Positions 1-10,479 of a DNA stretch of 64,000 nt are shown here, piece by piece. Under the pieces are notes generated by a model. That model had not been told where the DNA came from and ran no database searches. It was given only the letters and a program-made list of their open reading frames with translations. Position 1 is the stretch's first letter. Each line of letters opens with the position of its first letter. The position numbers and the translations under genes are program-made. The stretch covers positions 1,984,001-2,048,000 of the forward strand of contig OZ038452.1 of assembly GCA_964036195.1 (NCBI GenBank), in the 5' to 3' direction. Source of the DNA: Sphaerolaimus hirsutus (taxonomy: Eukaryota; Nematoda; Chromadorea; Monhysterida; Sphaerolaimidae).

Positions 1-229
1 CGAAAATCGGCCAAGAAATGGTCCAGATATGGAGTTTTGAAGTTCTTCATGTGGTTATTTGTGTGGATGAGAGGCGAAAGTTTGAAATGCCATAACTTTT
101 GATTGGAAAGAGCTATCGATCTCATTTTTTTGTTTTTGAGTTTCTCTCGATCAGGAGTATAAGATAGAATGTCAAAAACAAAAATTTTGCGCGAAATTTT
201 ACACCCGGAAATTCGGCTAAATCGATATA
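1..229. repeat. dispersed AT-rich repeat fragment, no gene
   Basis: No coding signal is visible. The text resembles two other places in the window: about 41725-41780 (shared phrase around 'ataacttttgattggaaag') and about 53925-53965 (shared 'atatggagttttgaa'). It is therefore a fragment of a dispersed repeat of unknown class. Confidence 0.5.
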
Positions 230-668
230 CCGTATTACCTCGAAATACCCCCATGGGGGTTTATTATTTCGCCAGCAAAATTTGAGGGGGGGTTAATTCG
301 AGGGGGGGGGGGGTTTATTATTTCGTCAGGAATTTTCGTAAGGATCGTAGTAAAAAGTAGACATTTGCGTACCCAAAATAGGTAATAAATGTGCCAAACA
401 GGATATATTTGGACATAAAAACTATATAACTACACAAACTACTCTATGTGTAGCTGCAACTTGTGTATGCCATGCAAATTAACAGTAATATACATCATGT
501 ACATTGCGTACATGACGTATTTATTATGTACATGACGTACATCATTCCGAAGGGGGGGGGGTATTTCGAGGGGGGGGGTTTATTATTTCCCCAGCCCATT
601 TTGAGGGGGGGTTAATTCGAGGGGGGGGGGGTTAATTCAAGGGGAGGGGATAATTCGAGGTAATACAG
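230..668. mobile_element. TA-flanked MITE, CCGTATTACCTCG-type ends
   Basis: The left end reads CCGTATTACCTCGAAATA and the right end is its near-complement (TTCGAGGTAATACAG). Both ends are bordered by TA (228-229 and 669-670). The interior has long G runs and repeated 'ttattatttcg' phrases and no ORF. A TA duplication suits Tc1/mariner, pogo or ISL2EU-type transposition; the superfamily is my inference. Confidence 0.65.
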
Positions 669-2830
669 TATACACAATTGAATATCACCGATTTGAACTC
701 AGAAATGAACTCTACAAACATTTGTGAGCTTTATGAAAGTTAAACGACAAAAATCGGTTGACAAATCACCGAATTATTGCGGTGCAAAGTTAACATGTTC
801 TGAGCGACACCAAAAAATTTCGCAAAAACCACCTTTTTATAGACCCACCCTATCTCCAGTCAGGGGGGTCGTAGCGCAATTTCCTCGGACTTGTAATTAG
901 CCCCAACCTGAAACCATAATATATCAAAATTTCAACATTTTCCACCAAGCCGTTCCTGAATTAAAAGCACGTGCTCGGGGGCCGACCCCCCCCCCCCCCT
1001 AAAATGCTACCCTCAAAATCCCCTATGACCGAAAGGCAGCGCGCCGCCCACCGACGAATTGCCCGGTTGGCAAATCGCCAGCAGCGGCAAAGGCCAGCAG
1101 CCACTCAAGAAAAAGCCAAAACGCTACGTGGAAGGTTTTGAGGTAAATTGCGTGTTGCACCGGTTCCAACAAGAGAATGTGTAAAGTTATGTGCTTAAAC
1201 GGTGCTTTTTGAATTTTGGTTTTTTGACTTTTTATGTTACTTGGATACTCGATAAAAACATGAAATGGATACATTTAAGCTGTTGAACGCTTAACCTAGG
1301 GCGAGGTACCTATCATTGTAATAAAATATCAATAAACTTTTTTCTCAAACTATTTATGATAGGGCGATACGAGCTCGCCAACAGCTTTTTCAAATAAAAA
1401 ACGGTATGAAAATTAGTGATTTTGAAAAAAAATTCAAGAATACTCACTTTTACGTTTTAAAAGTTCAAAGCCAATTCAAATTCGGTGGAAATTCAAAGCC
1501 GATTTACGAGTTTACCAAAAAGACTGTACTGGCAGTAAACTAGCGTGCGCATCGCTAATATACCTAGTCAAGTCAAAAACGTTAAACTTTGGCTGCGAGC
1601 AAAGTTGAAGTTCTGGCTGGTGACTGATAGAAAAAGGGGAGAAATAATATTGCCTCAAAGCAATGCACATGCATGTGTCATGTTGACACGATGTTTTTTA
1701 ACTTCCATATTTACTCTATATATTTTCCCCTTGAATTGAACCCCCTCGAAATATCGCCTGGAATAATGTACTTACATCAAATAGTAAATCACCCCTCGAA
1801 TAAGCCACACTCGGATTAGCACCCCCCCCTCAAAATTTGCTGGCGAAATGATAAACACCCTTGGGGGTATTTCGAGGGAATGTGGTATTATATGCAATGA
1901 CACTACCGCAGCGTGCAAAATAGGTATCCAAGGGGGTGGGAGGAGCGAAACTGGTATTTCAAATGCGGCGTCTAGTTGGAGGAATACACAAATTATCGCA
2001 TGTTTGATATATTACATACAGATGACGAAATCCCTTCCTAAAAAGCGGACATGTATTTACGTCAAAGAAAACTCAATATTTACTTCAATAATGAGAAAAT
2101 ACAAAACACAATGTAGTACCTGTGGGCGTGGCCACAGGATATAAGAGGAAAAAAACAGTGCGCTCGCGTGACACAAACATAAAGTGAAAAATAATCCGTG
2201 TAAAAAATTCCGTGTATACTCGGCAGACACGATACTCTGCAAACAGATAGGAGTTATGTCTTTGGCTGGCAGACGGCCAGCCGAAAACCTATGGAAGACG
2301 TGATGGCGAGAGATGATGATGGCGACCAAAGTGATCACTGATGGCGACCAAAGTGATCACGTCATGATGGAGTGTTTCCTCCGGAAAAATGTACGGCGTG
2401 ATGTCATCCGAGTATATCACAGAAAACGTAAGTGAACAGGTAGAGTAGGTTACCTATACTCAAAGCAGTCTTAAGGCATTGAATATCGTAATACATAAAC
2501 CCGTAGAAACACAGAGAGAAATGAGAATCACATTTAATCCAATTCAAGACAACTATACATGGCGAGAGTACCGAAACTTTAATTTAAGTTTAAGTACACA
2601 CTTACGCGAGCGTGAAAGCGCTAAGCAGCATGGACAAATGACAACAAATCAGAGTAGTATCATGCTCCATCAGCATTTCACTTAATTTCACCTATACTAC
2701 AGTTGTGGAAAGTGAGACATAGCCAATATTTATCATGTACTGAGAATTTTTCCAGTACTGAGAGATCATGTACTGAGAATTTTTTGTCCGGACCTAGCTC
2801 CACTCATTATTGTGTGTACACTGTTTTCTG
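669..2830. other. about 2.2 kb with no supported gene
   Basis: Only short open frames without coding character occur here. A second, degraded CCGTATT/TTCGAGG-type repeat lies at about 1735-1890, and a piece of the CACACTAGTTTAC MITE family lies at about 1500-1545. The phrase 'tggcgaccaaagtgatcac' is repeated in direct orientation at about 2320-2360. Confidence 0.5.
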
Positions 2831-2833
2831 TTA

Positions 2834-3253
2834 TGCTGCGATTACAGCTCGACGTAAAATTCGACCCAGCGTAAAATTGATTTTTAGGCGTAAAATTAAT
2901 TACAGGTGAATGGATCAAGATATGACGTTGTAATTTCAATCAAAGAAAGCGCATAAACAGATGTTTCTTGTGTCGAAAGCTCATCAGTTTATTTTAATTG
3001 TACCTGAAGTTATGAATTTTGGCAAAATTTTTTTTAATTTTACGCTGTAATTTTGAAAAAAATTTGTGCCAAAATTCATAACTTCTGGTACAATTAAAAT
3101 AAACTGATGATCTTTCGACACAAGAAACATCTGCATATGCGCTTTCTTTGACTGCTGAAATTACAACGTCGTATCTTTATCCATTCACCTGCAATTAATT
3201 TTACGTCCAAAAATCTATTTTACGTGGGTCGAAGTCGAGCTGTAATCGCAGCA
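2834..3253. mobile_element. 420-bp palindromic element with TTA duplication
   Basis: The two halves are near-perfect inverted copies. The left starts TGCTGCGATTACAGCTC and the right ends in its complement, with the centre near 3045-3060. The trinucleotide TTA flanks both ends (2831-2833 and 3254-3256). A 3-bp TTA duplication is typical of PIF/Harbinger elements. There is no ORF. Confidence 0.65.
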
Positions 3254-3329
3254 TTACGTATGTTTGTAATCTAAATATGTACATATGTACACTCCTAAAA
3301 TACACTTTTTGTGATTTACGTGCTCACTG

Positions 3330-4722
3330 CACAGTTGTTAATGATTATTTACTTTTACACAAAACGTACGCCTACTCGAGTACCGAGTAAATACGGATAC
3401 GCATGGGTACTTTAAAAAATATCTGTACTCGCCTGTACGCTTACTTTATGATAGTACTAGAGTACATAAGGACTGTCGCTTTTCATAAAGAATACTCATC
3501 AATAGAAAGAAAACACCTTTTTATTGTCCCGAGTAGTGATGGAAAAGCGCCAGAAAAAATGGCGCCAAAATGCCGCGATGAGTGCTGACATTATTCCATA
3601 TACAAGTACCTTATCTGCTGAGTGACATCATTTTATTATTTAGCATATTGAACCATGTCATTTTTTTTGCTAGAATTACAAGTTTGGCTTGCTGTTCATT
3701 GTTTTTATTTCACATAAACAGCAAAACTATGCCCCCACGCTGAGAAAAGCACCCGAATGTTTTCATTTGGCATGGCAAAAAATGACACTAGTGCTTTTAG
3801 ACAAGTTTTGTTACACTCTAGTGTGATAACTTCCATCTATGCTTGCTAGCATGTAATAATCTGTGATAATGGTAGTAGCAGATATAACAACTAGTCAATT
3901 TCCTTCTATACAAAATACAAAATATGAAACATCATTCTCAATGCATTCTTATTGTCTTCTGTCCTATTTTAAACACTACCCTCCCTATCTAATTTCATTT
4001 TTACATGTCACAAAATTTTCATTTGAAGGTGGTATGAATATGTGGCAACTCAACATAAAATAGATTTTTTGTACAAATCACCAATTCAATGCTGTCTCAT
4101 GTCACTTCAGGGTCAATTGTAAATTGTTGACATTTGACAAATGACATTTGACTTGATGAATGTATTATATCCTTGATTATGATGTTGTTGTGTTTTTTAT
4201 TCATCATGTAACTGTTATAACATATTGCTCTTAACAAATAAATGCTTCTGTTAGAATATACATGCTAAAATGGTGACTTTTATCGTTGGCGCCATTTTGG
4301 CGCCCGGCGCCATTGTTTCTGGCGTCCTTTGGCGCCTGGCGCCATTTTTTCAGGTGGCCATTTTCTCAGGCGCCATGTTGGCGCTGGCGCTATTATTTTG
4401 AATGGCGCCATGGCGCCATTGGCGCCTGGCGCCATTTCTCCTGGCGCTTTTCCATCACTAGTCCCGAGTAAACATTCACAATGCTCCCTTCTACATTTTC
4501 CAGAAAGAAAAGGTAATTTTACTTTTTTTTAATATGTTTTCGCGGGCAAAAAGTACTCACATTTACGCTTTTTGGGGAAAAAAAAAGTATTTTACTCTCA
4601 TTTACTCACGAGCAAAAGTAAAAATAATTTTATTTATGCTTTCTGTACTCTAGGATGAGTAAAAACAAAATACTTTACGCATACGCATACTTTGCGAAAA
4701 GTTCGGTACCTTAAACGGATCA
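3330..4722. mobile_element. degraded hAT-like element (CANNGTTGTTA family) split by another hAT
   Basis: The left part starts CACAGTTGTTAATG and continues with 'tactcgagtaccgagtaaatacg', diagnostic of this family. The right part (from about 4469) has the usual 'gcatactttgcgaaaagttcggtac' ending, although the last bases are decayed and no TSD is left. The GGCGCC element at 3534-4460 is inserted in the middle. Confidence 0.6.
3534..4460. mobile_element. GGCGCC-array hAT-like element, copy 1
   Basis: Ends are TAGTGATGGAAAAGCGCC and its complement. The flanks carry an exact 8-bp duplication, gtcccgag (3526-3533 and 4461-4468), the hAT hallmark. The right subterminal 180 bp are packed with GGCGCC/TGGCGCCA palindromes; the interior is AT-rich with no transposase. 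Confidence 0.85.
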
Positions 4723-4726
4723 GGCC

Positions 4727-5110
4727 TATTATGCACCTAAACCCATTACGCATCTACATCCATTATAGACACATTATACCCGCAGGGGTAAGAAAGGGGA
4801 CAGGTTCTCCACCCAAAACCGCCCAGCTATTTATCTATAGCAGAGGCAATTTTTTTTGTTACTTATCCCTGAACAGAACCCCCCCCCCCCAAGCAAATTG
4901 CCTAGCTATCTATTTAGCTATCTGGATCGCTTTTGAGGAATTTTACCCTAATTTTCACACAAAGTCACTAATTTTCAGTATTTTTTTTACATTTTCACCT
5001 TCAAAATCACTAGGTCATGTGTTTTATTGCATATTTTCAGCATGCCTGGTAAAGTTAAATTCGTTCTGGTTCTAGATGCATAATGGGTTTACATGCGTAA
5101 TGGCACAGGG
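4727..5110. repeat. small inverted-repeat element
   Basis: The left side reads 'tattatgcacctaaaccc' then 'attacgcatc'. The right side near 5074-5105 has the inverted counterparts 'gatgcataatgggttta' and 'gcgtaatggcac'. It is probably an old MITE. The interior resembles the 'agctatctatctatccc' repeats near 18660-19080 and 33400. Confidence 0.4.
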
Positions 5111-6160
5111 CCCTTTAAACAAATATAGCTCACTGCAGGAGAGCTTTTTAAAGACTTCAAAGACTTTAGAAGCGGTTCCAATTTTTTTCCGCTCACGCAC
5201 ACCTGGCTGGTATTTCGAGGGTTGTTAATTCAAAGATATGAACAGGGTATTTGAGACGGCTTCATTTCTCTATGCATCTTTGTCTGGCTTATCCGTGCAT
5301 TTCAAGCGGATAAGATCAGAATCCATTGAAAAAAATTTCTTCTCACTTAAAAAACGCACGTCTAAATTTGGCGTCAGCGGGGGGGGGGGCGATCTTGACA
5401 AACGTCTATTTTTCCACATAAACAAAAATATTTATGGAGGTGTTATTCAGAAAACTGAAATTACACCGGGTAGCTTGGAAACGAACCTATGGTAGTTACT
5501 GTTAGCCTTTGCTTCCAACGGCAACGAAAAGTGCCCACCATATTGTGGTGTCATCATATCATAGTACAGGGTGTTCTTTTTAAGTGTGCCTCTGAGAGTC
5601 TGTGATAGGGGTGTTCCGAAAGTAGTGGGACAGTGTTTTCTGAAGTGACAAGCCATGCGTCGAACTTCGTGATCAAGGGGTTGTTGACAATGTTGACACA
5701 CAATGTAGTTGACAATGAGTAGTGATAATCAAGGCAGCGGGAAATATGGCACTGCACCGGCGCCTGTGCCATTCCATAGAAAGGGAACATGGCACCTTGG
5801 GCACCAGCCAAAAAATGGCACCGCACCACACCAGCACCGGTGTTATTTAGGACACCAGCACCGAAGGGCACCGGTGAGCACAGTTGTTAATGAGATTTTA
5901 CTTTTACTCGAAAAACATACTCGAGTACCGAGTAAATAAAAAAATGCATACTTTGAAAAAGTATTGTACTCATCTGTACGCTTACTTTTTGAGGGTATTC
6001 GAGTACAGTAGAGTAATTTTTCAAAAAAACAATCATTTTTCTTAGTGGCCGCACCTTCGGAACTGCATATTGGTCATTGTCATTGTCCACTAGTATGTGT
6101 AGTTATGCCATGTGAATTGTGAACGTGATATATTTTGGGGATAAAATAAATTTTTTTCAG
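5111..6160. repeat. GGCACC repeat and truncated hAT-like fragment, no gene
   Basis: Around 5745-5875 the sequence is rich in GGCACC/GGTGCC palindromes, similar in style to but distinct from the GGCGCC arrays. From 5879 a CACAGTTGTTAATG left end of the CANNGTTGTTA family begins and fades by about 6040. Nothing coding is supported until the exon at 6161. Confidence 0.4.
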
Positions 6161-6339
6161 ATGCAGATGGCTCACTAATTCATAAACATACCGAGCTGCG
6201 GCTGCAGCAATACAGCACTTGTCCATTCTTGCAAAATCCTTTTTGTAAAAATGGAATCGAGTTTGTGAAGCACCCAGCTTCCTATCAAATGAATATAGAC
6301 TATAAGTGCATCTGGTGCCCTGTTGCTAACGATGGCTAA
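6161..6339 (+). CDS. candidate terminal exon, Cys-containing EGF-like protein
   Basis: A strong acceptor (seven T then CAG, ending at 6160) precedes an open frame of 59 codons (read from 6163) that closes with TAA at 6337-6339. The peptide has a CPFLQNPFCKNG segment and ends YKCIWCPVANDG, which recalls an EGF-like Cys layout (C-x6-C then C-x2-C near the end). It is probably the last exon of a secreted or membrane protein. Upstream exons were not found. No AATAAA lies close; the first on this strand is near 7075. The coding assignment rests on splice context and composition, and the EGF label is tentative. Confidence 0.45.
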
Positions 6340-7079
6340 CTCTCTATGGAGAAGTGTTTATTTTTTAATTATGGTTTTTTCAAGTTTGTGTTTTTATTTA
6401 TTTTAAGTACCGTTTTTCTAAAGTGATGTTTTCATGATTGCATATTTTTGAAAATAGCTTTTGATTTTTGGTATTGTTTTCGATTTTTTTTATACTACAT
6501 TGCACAATTTCGTTTTTTCATCCATTTTCAATACGTTCAATCTATATTAATTTTTAGCAGCTTTCCAAATGTTGCTGTAGACTTATTTTCATCTTTTTGT
6601 TTTTTACCCACAAATAGATTCATGTGAAATTGACCATTTCTACTGCATAAAACACGTATTTTCAACTCACAAAATACCGTCAAATTTCGGAATAGTTTTT
6701 GAATTTATAAATTTTTTAAATTCCTTAGAAAAAATCGTTTTTAATTGTTTATCCAATCGTTAAAAGAAAAATTCGAAAATTCCAGCAATTGTGAATTTTT
6801 TGTTTGTTTTTTTTCAAATTTTTTTTTGTTTGTCATCCCTAACTTCGCTGTCTGACTGCTGGTGTATTTCCCCCATAGCGACCACAATATCTACAATGCC
6901 AAAGCCGCACCGTGGAAGTGACAAATTCAATAAGTTTCTGAAACGTTTGATGTAAACTGCCGCAATTTGAATACTCATGTATCATGTGATATTTAAACAA
7001 ATGTTTCAGATGCTGCTATTACCTAATTTCCAGAAATTTGCAATTGACTTGGTGCCTGTAGATAGGCTTGTTTAAATAA

Positions 7080-7645
7080 AAATAAAACATGATGCGATGA
7101 TGAGTGTCTGATTACATTTATTTACCGGGGGAACAATTATGTATTTCAATTTATTTATGTTATTCAATTATTTAGGCACACCCTCAAAACAGAATTTTCA
7201 AAACGACGGAAAAGAATAAATTTCGGAAATTTGATTAAAAAATCAAAAAATAACTTTTAGTTATCTTGTTGTGGGCGGGGTATAAAGCTGAAATGGGGGG
7301 AGGGCTTGCCAACACCTCACTCAGTATACATCGGCGGGTTGGCCACTGACGACCCACTGCGTCAGGGGTCGCTGCGTTTAAAGTTGTTTTTTAAATGACC
7401 CTTGTGTCCCAATTGCATTTTATAAAAACGTTGTGAGCAGGGTTCGTTTGAGAAAAATTATTTGTAAACAAATTGTATAAAAATGTATTTAATTTTAATT
7501 TTATTCTTGTTTCATTATATTGTTTTTATTCCCAAAAGTCGTTTATAAAATAAAATCACACTATTTTACAATAATTTTACAAAAACTCCGAATCTTGCAT
7601 GCAAGGCCAGAAAAATGTGATAATGATGAATCTTGGTGTGCACGC
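7080..7645. repeat. non-genic, includes truncated CAGGGTT hAT left end
   Basis: From about 7440, 'cagggttcgtttgag' and the following text match the left part of the CAGGGTTGG hAT family (shared 'cttgcatgcaaggccagaaaaatg' near 7595). The copy is cut off where the next repeat starts at about 7646. The 740 bp between 6340 and 7080 show no feature. Confidence 0.55.
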
Positions 7646-7855
7646 GGACTGGGGCCAGTTCCGCAAGTGGAAAAGTTAAGAGTTGAGTAAAATGACAAAT
7701 GACAAGTTATGAGTAGAGTTAAGAGTTGAGTAAAACGACAAATGATTTTACTCAACTCTTAACTTTTAACTTTACTCTTAACTTATCATTTATCGTTTCA
7801 CTCAACTCTTAACTTTTAACTCTTAACTTTTCCACTTGCGGAACCGGCACCTGGT
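7646..7855. mobile_element. short inverted-repeat MITE (GTTCCGCAAGTGG ends)
   Basis: The left end has 'ggggccagttccgcaagtgg' and the right end 'ccacttgcggaaccggcacc'. Between them lie repeated 'gttaagagt' / 'actcttaac' motifs, so the whole unit folds on itself. The same ends bound the larger copy at 22931-24225. No convincing TSD is visible. Confidence 0.55.
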
Positions 7856-7872
7856 CATGCATAGGAACTGAG

Positions 7873-7992
7873 GTTGCCCCGCCCCTGTGCGTGCTCGACT
7901 GCACGCACCAGAACGGGTGCAGGGGTTGCATGATTACACATGGCGGTGGTTGCATCATGAGAGTTACCACATACGACATGTCCGCCATCTGA
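7873..7992 (+). CDS. candidate terminal exon with PAN/apple-like Cys pattern
   Basis: Forty codons are open from an AG acceptor (7871-7872) to TGA at 7990-7992. The peptide begins VAPPLCVLDC and ends with GGGCIMRVTTYDMSAI. The order of LC-x3-C, an inner Cys pair and G-x-C-x-M resembles the C-terminal module of the lectin-like gene at 34656-45316, which ends with LLCADRC and GSCMLAYDM. An AATAAA lies about 80 nt downstream. It is likely the last exon of a related extracellular protein; the earlier exons are not identified. The PAN/apple assignment is inference from Cys spacing. Confidence 0.5.
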   Translation, partial: VAPPLCVLDCTHQNGCRGCMITHGGGCIMRVTTYDMSAI

Positions 7993-8072
7993 CGCAGCCA
8001 ATCGTCGTGCATTTAGTGTCACTCTTTTGTTCCAGGATTGAGGTACAATTTTGGCCTTTCTGTAAGTGACCT

Positions 8073-8078
8073 AATAAA
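8073..8078 (+). promoter_or_regulatory. polyadenylation signal AATAAA
   Basis: AATAAA sits 81 nt after the TGA of the exon at 7873-7992, a normal distance for a cleavage signal. Confidence 0.5.
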
Positions 8079-8390
8079 CTCCAATAAGAGGCACATCAGG
8101 TGGGGTGGCAGAAACTCGTAATATCGTAAAAAACGGTGGGCAAACATGGCAGACAAGGATGAAAATGGTGCCTAAGGGCATCCAATTGAGTTGTTGTTCA
8201 CTGTTGGTGAGATCTTTGGGAAAACAAGCGAAAACAATGTGTGCATACCTGAAATACGGGTACTGTATATCCTTGAATAAGCTCTCCGGAATAACTCCTC
8301 CTTATCATAAGTACAAAAAAGTTTTTACCTAAATATAATACCTATGTATTTTGATGTAAAAATATGTATTTTCTTGCAGCTCAAGATCGC

Positions 8391-8465
8391 CTAAGCCGCC
8401 ATCGCCCCGACTTGAACACCGGTAATGGTTTCCTTCTTTTTGAGACTTGGGTTCACTTTACTCCA
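8391..8465 (-). CDS. weak candidate terminal exon, minus strand
   Basis: On the minus strand an AG acceptor (GCGGTCAG) is followed by 25 codons in phase ending with TAG at 8391-8393. The peptide starts WSKVNPSLKKKE and ends VQVGAMAA. Composition looks coding, but no domain is recognised and no poly(A) signal is seen nearby, so it may be chance. Confidence 0.3.
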   Translation of the reverse strand, partial: WSKVNPSLKKKETITGVQVGAMAA

Positions 8466-8882
8466 CTGACCGCATGCTACGTATTTTTCAGAAAAAAACA
8501 CATCATTAATACCGTATTTGCTTGAATAATTCCCCCCTTGAATAATTTCCCCCCTGAATAATCCCCCTGTTAGACGCGTGAGGAAAAAATAATTCCCCCT
8601 TTTGAATAATCCTCCCTCCAACAGACGGACTAAAATACTGCACATCTTTAAAAAACATTCGATGAAGCCAGGCCAGACAAAAAAGCTCTGTCTGGTTTTA
8701 TTCATCGAATGCAAATGCAGTACAACCGATGTGCAGCAACGCAATGGAATTACCATCAGAGACCGATTATAAATACGTGTATGTTGTGCGTACACATTGT
8801 ACACAATGAATGTACGCTGACACTTTTGCTGTTGAATATGAATTTTATACATTTGTTGTATGGAATTTGAACAAAAATGTCA

Positions 8883-9835
8883 TCAGTAAAAAAATAGCTA
8901 ACGCCAAACAAAAAGTGGACGCTGCCTCCACAGCAAATAGAGATGAAGTGTGTCTCTCAAATGGACATGAAGTGCGTCTCTCAAATGGACATTAATATAT
9001 ATTGGATGCACAAAAGTAATGTATCATTGCTTAGAAAATGGCATACACTTCACTGATAACACACTTTACTGTGGTTACATATCCCACCTGAATAAAGAAA
9101 CTATTTGTATTACATCACAAGAGTTACATGTATTGACTGTTAAATGCACAAAAGCAATATATCATTACATCTGCATTGTGAGAAATGTCTCACATGGAAC
9201 CCAGACTTTTAAGTATTCAATAGTTTTCAAGGCAGATTACAGTGTTAGACGTACACATCCATGTAAAAAAAGTTTCACACCCTTCAACTATCTGAGACAA
9301 AAAGGAAAAGAATTCTCTCAAGTTTATCACAGCTGCGTGAGCTGTGCTATGTGTGTGTTTAAAACCAAAAAGCTCACGCTGCTATGATAAACTTGAGTGA
9401 ATTTTTTTCCTTTTTGTCTCAGATAGTTGAAGGGTGTGAAACTTTTTTTTACATGGATGTGTACGTCTAACACTGTCATCTGCCTTGAAAACTATTGAAT
9501 AAGTAAAAAAAGTCTGGGTTCCATGTGAGACATTTCTCACAATGCAGATGTGATGATATATTGCTTTTGTGCATTTAACAGGCAATACATGTAACTCTTG
9601 TGATGTAATACAAATAGTTTCTTTATTCAGGTGGGATATGTAACCACAGTAAAGTTTGTTATCAGTGAAGTGTATGCCATTTTCTAAGCAATGATACATT
9701 ACTTTTGTGCATCCAATATATATTAATGTCCATTTGAGAGACGCACTTCATGTCCATTTGAGAGACACACTTCATCTCTATTTGCTGTGGAGGCAGCGTC
9801 CACTTTTTGTTTGGCGTAAGCCATTTTTTTACTGA
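8883..9835. repeat. 953-bp long palindrome (foldback)
   Basis: The left arm (8883-9342) and right arm (9370-9835) are near-identical inverted copies around a loop of about 27 bp. The outer ends read TCAGTAAAAAAATAG and its complement. Both arms stay open for about 100 codons with related translations starting MYHCLENGIHFTDN. That frame matches no family I know, and its presence in both arms simply reflects the inversion. Transcription would give a very long hairpin. Confidence 0.8.
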
Positions 9836-9914
9836 TATACTTCTTTTGTGTGGCCAGTGGCCCAGGCTTCCCCGAATGACACCCAGTAGGTGTCTTGCTG
9901 AACAATATATAAAT

Positions 9915-10090
9915 ATGCTGGCGAGTAGATGGTGCCTCTCCACAAAAATGGCACCATTTTGGAGTAGATGGCACTGCTGTTTTGGAGTAGATGGCGCCAT
10001 CCATGAAAATGATGCAGCTTTGGAGTAGTTGGCGCCACTCCATGAAAATGGCACCATTTTGGTATAGATGGCACCACTCCATAAAATTGC
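9915..10090. repeat. degenerate tandem repeat with ATGGCACCA units
   Basis: Four or five imperfect units of roughly 40 bp contain 'ggagtagatggc' and 'ccatgaaaatggcacc'. Frames in both directions are open only because the repeat lacks stops. Confidence 0.6.
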
Positions 10091-10479
10091 ACAATTTGAA
10101 ATTATAACCATTGAAGACCCATATAGTGGCAGTATCACATCAAACAGCAGTATATTTTGATCAAAAATATGCAACCCATAACTTGGATGAGGGCCAAGTT
10201 TATATGTGACAGGGTGAATTTCATCCTACAAATATTGGCTGGCATGGTGCCAGCATGTGCCAACGATTTTTGCATATGCTATGTGTTAAATGACATATCC
10301 AAAACTCATTGAGAAATGTCTCTTAAATGAAATTGGTCCACCATTAAGAGTTAAGGAGTGTATCATAATTCTATGTACCACTCATATTTGTGACAATAGC
10401 ATAATGTGATTGTTCACAAAAAAAAATTAACTAGAAATATGGATCACAGTTCAGTATCCATTTATCAAAGTTTTTCAAT

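Noticed and set aside
2412-2437. Repeated short words as a CRISPR array
   Set aside because: Nowhere in the window are there identical repeats separated by unique spacers of constant length, and the genome is animal-type.
9019-9699. Two mirrored proteins of about 105-122 codons in the long palindrome
   Set aside because: They are the same arm read from both sides. There is no domain, and the frame is kept by inversion rather than shown by selection.
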